This document shows positions 63,787-64,000 of a stretch of DNA of 64,000 nucleotides, in pieces. The position numbers were made by a program, and so were the translations under genes. The notes below the pieces were generated by a model. The model was given only the letters and a program-made list of their open reading frames with translations, had not been told where the DNA came from and did no database searches. Source of the stretch: Ischnura elegans (lineage: Eukaryota > Arthropoda > Insecta > Odonata > Coenagrionidae); assembly GCF_921293095.1 (NCBI RefSeq), contig NC_060257.1:57200968-57264967 (forward strand), in the 5' to 3' direction. Within the stretch, counting starts at the first letter, position 1, and every line of letters starts with the position of its first letter.

Positions 63787-64000
63787 GAGATGGGCAAAAT
63801 ACATGTCAAATATATTTTAGATACAAAATACAAATTACTTTTAAAATCTGTATTTCAAATACAAATTACTTTTAAAATCTGTATTTCAAATACAAATTAC
63901 TTCTAAAAATTGTATTTTCGATACTAAATACAAATGTAATTTCAAAATACATTCTTAAAATACAAAATACATACCTTCACCGAAGTTCTTATCTAATAAA
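63787..64000 (+). repeat. AATAC-word element, continues past the window
   Basis: It starts CAGAGATGGGCAAAATACAT and repeats ATACAAATTACTTTTAAAAT as a 33-bp tandem unit two to three times. Start and style match the other GATG-type word elements. The open frame on the minus strand (63633-63833) is not a gene. Confidence 0.6.

Noticed and set aside
1..64000. CRISPR arrays, bacterial operons, phage modules or rRNA genes
   Set aside because: None seen; the window has spliced eukaryotic coding and eukaryotic transposons throughout. Tandem repeats found lack the spacer pattern of CRISPR.

Overview
The window looks like nuclear DNA of an arthropod, probably an insect. It is AT-rich, has small phase-matched exons in long introns, and is crowded with decayed mariner, hAT, piggyBac, pogo and non-LTR elements and tRNA-derived SINEs. 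There are no bacterial-style genes, operons or CRISPR arrays. The species cannot be fixed from the sequence.

One host gene is supported. Ten exons on the minus strand (63109 down to 45091) join without a frame break into the C-terminal 455 residues of a multi-pass membrane acyltransferase-3 protein of the NRF-6 (nose resistant to fluoxetine) / Drosophila drop-dead type. All splice phases agree, and the family's R-X10-H motif is present. The N-terminal exons lie beyond position 64000. Its introns hold mariner, pogo, TTAA-type, RTE-like and foldback elements plus a decayed copy of part of exon 1.

Positions 1-45000 have no host gene I can support and read as layers of repeats. 1-7.1 kb: a 3.5 kb piggyBac-type element with a broken transposase, then a TTAA MITE carrying two foldback-family insertions. 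7-17 kb: LINE 3' ends, SINEs, hAT-type MITEs and a hAT relic. 18-27 kb: a GC-rich SINE, an interspersed repeat also found inverted at 40 kb, LINE ends, MITEs and a tandem repeat. 27-32 kb: a long inverted repeat enclosing a tandem duplication and the best-preserved reverse transcriptase. 32-45 kb: more LINE ends, a T-rich tract, hAT-type elements, and a 201-bp tandem array just downstream of the NRF-6-like gene.

The most interesting signal is a family of short elements (125-210 bp) with 10-14 bp target duplications. Several are nearly perfect hairpins. All share one skeleton (TTTTCCCGG head, CTCGGGTTTCCA block, GACGTTTCG block, small inner hairpin, TCCTCAGG), yet arm sequences differ strongly between elements while the two arms of one element match almost perfectly. 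Two members have empty paralogous sites inside this window. Further cross-family patterns are TTAACCCWT ends shared by five element types, a conserved core shared by two MITE families, and a set of elements that start with a GATG-type motif and are built from one reiterated short word.
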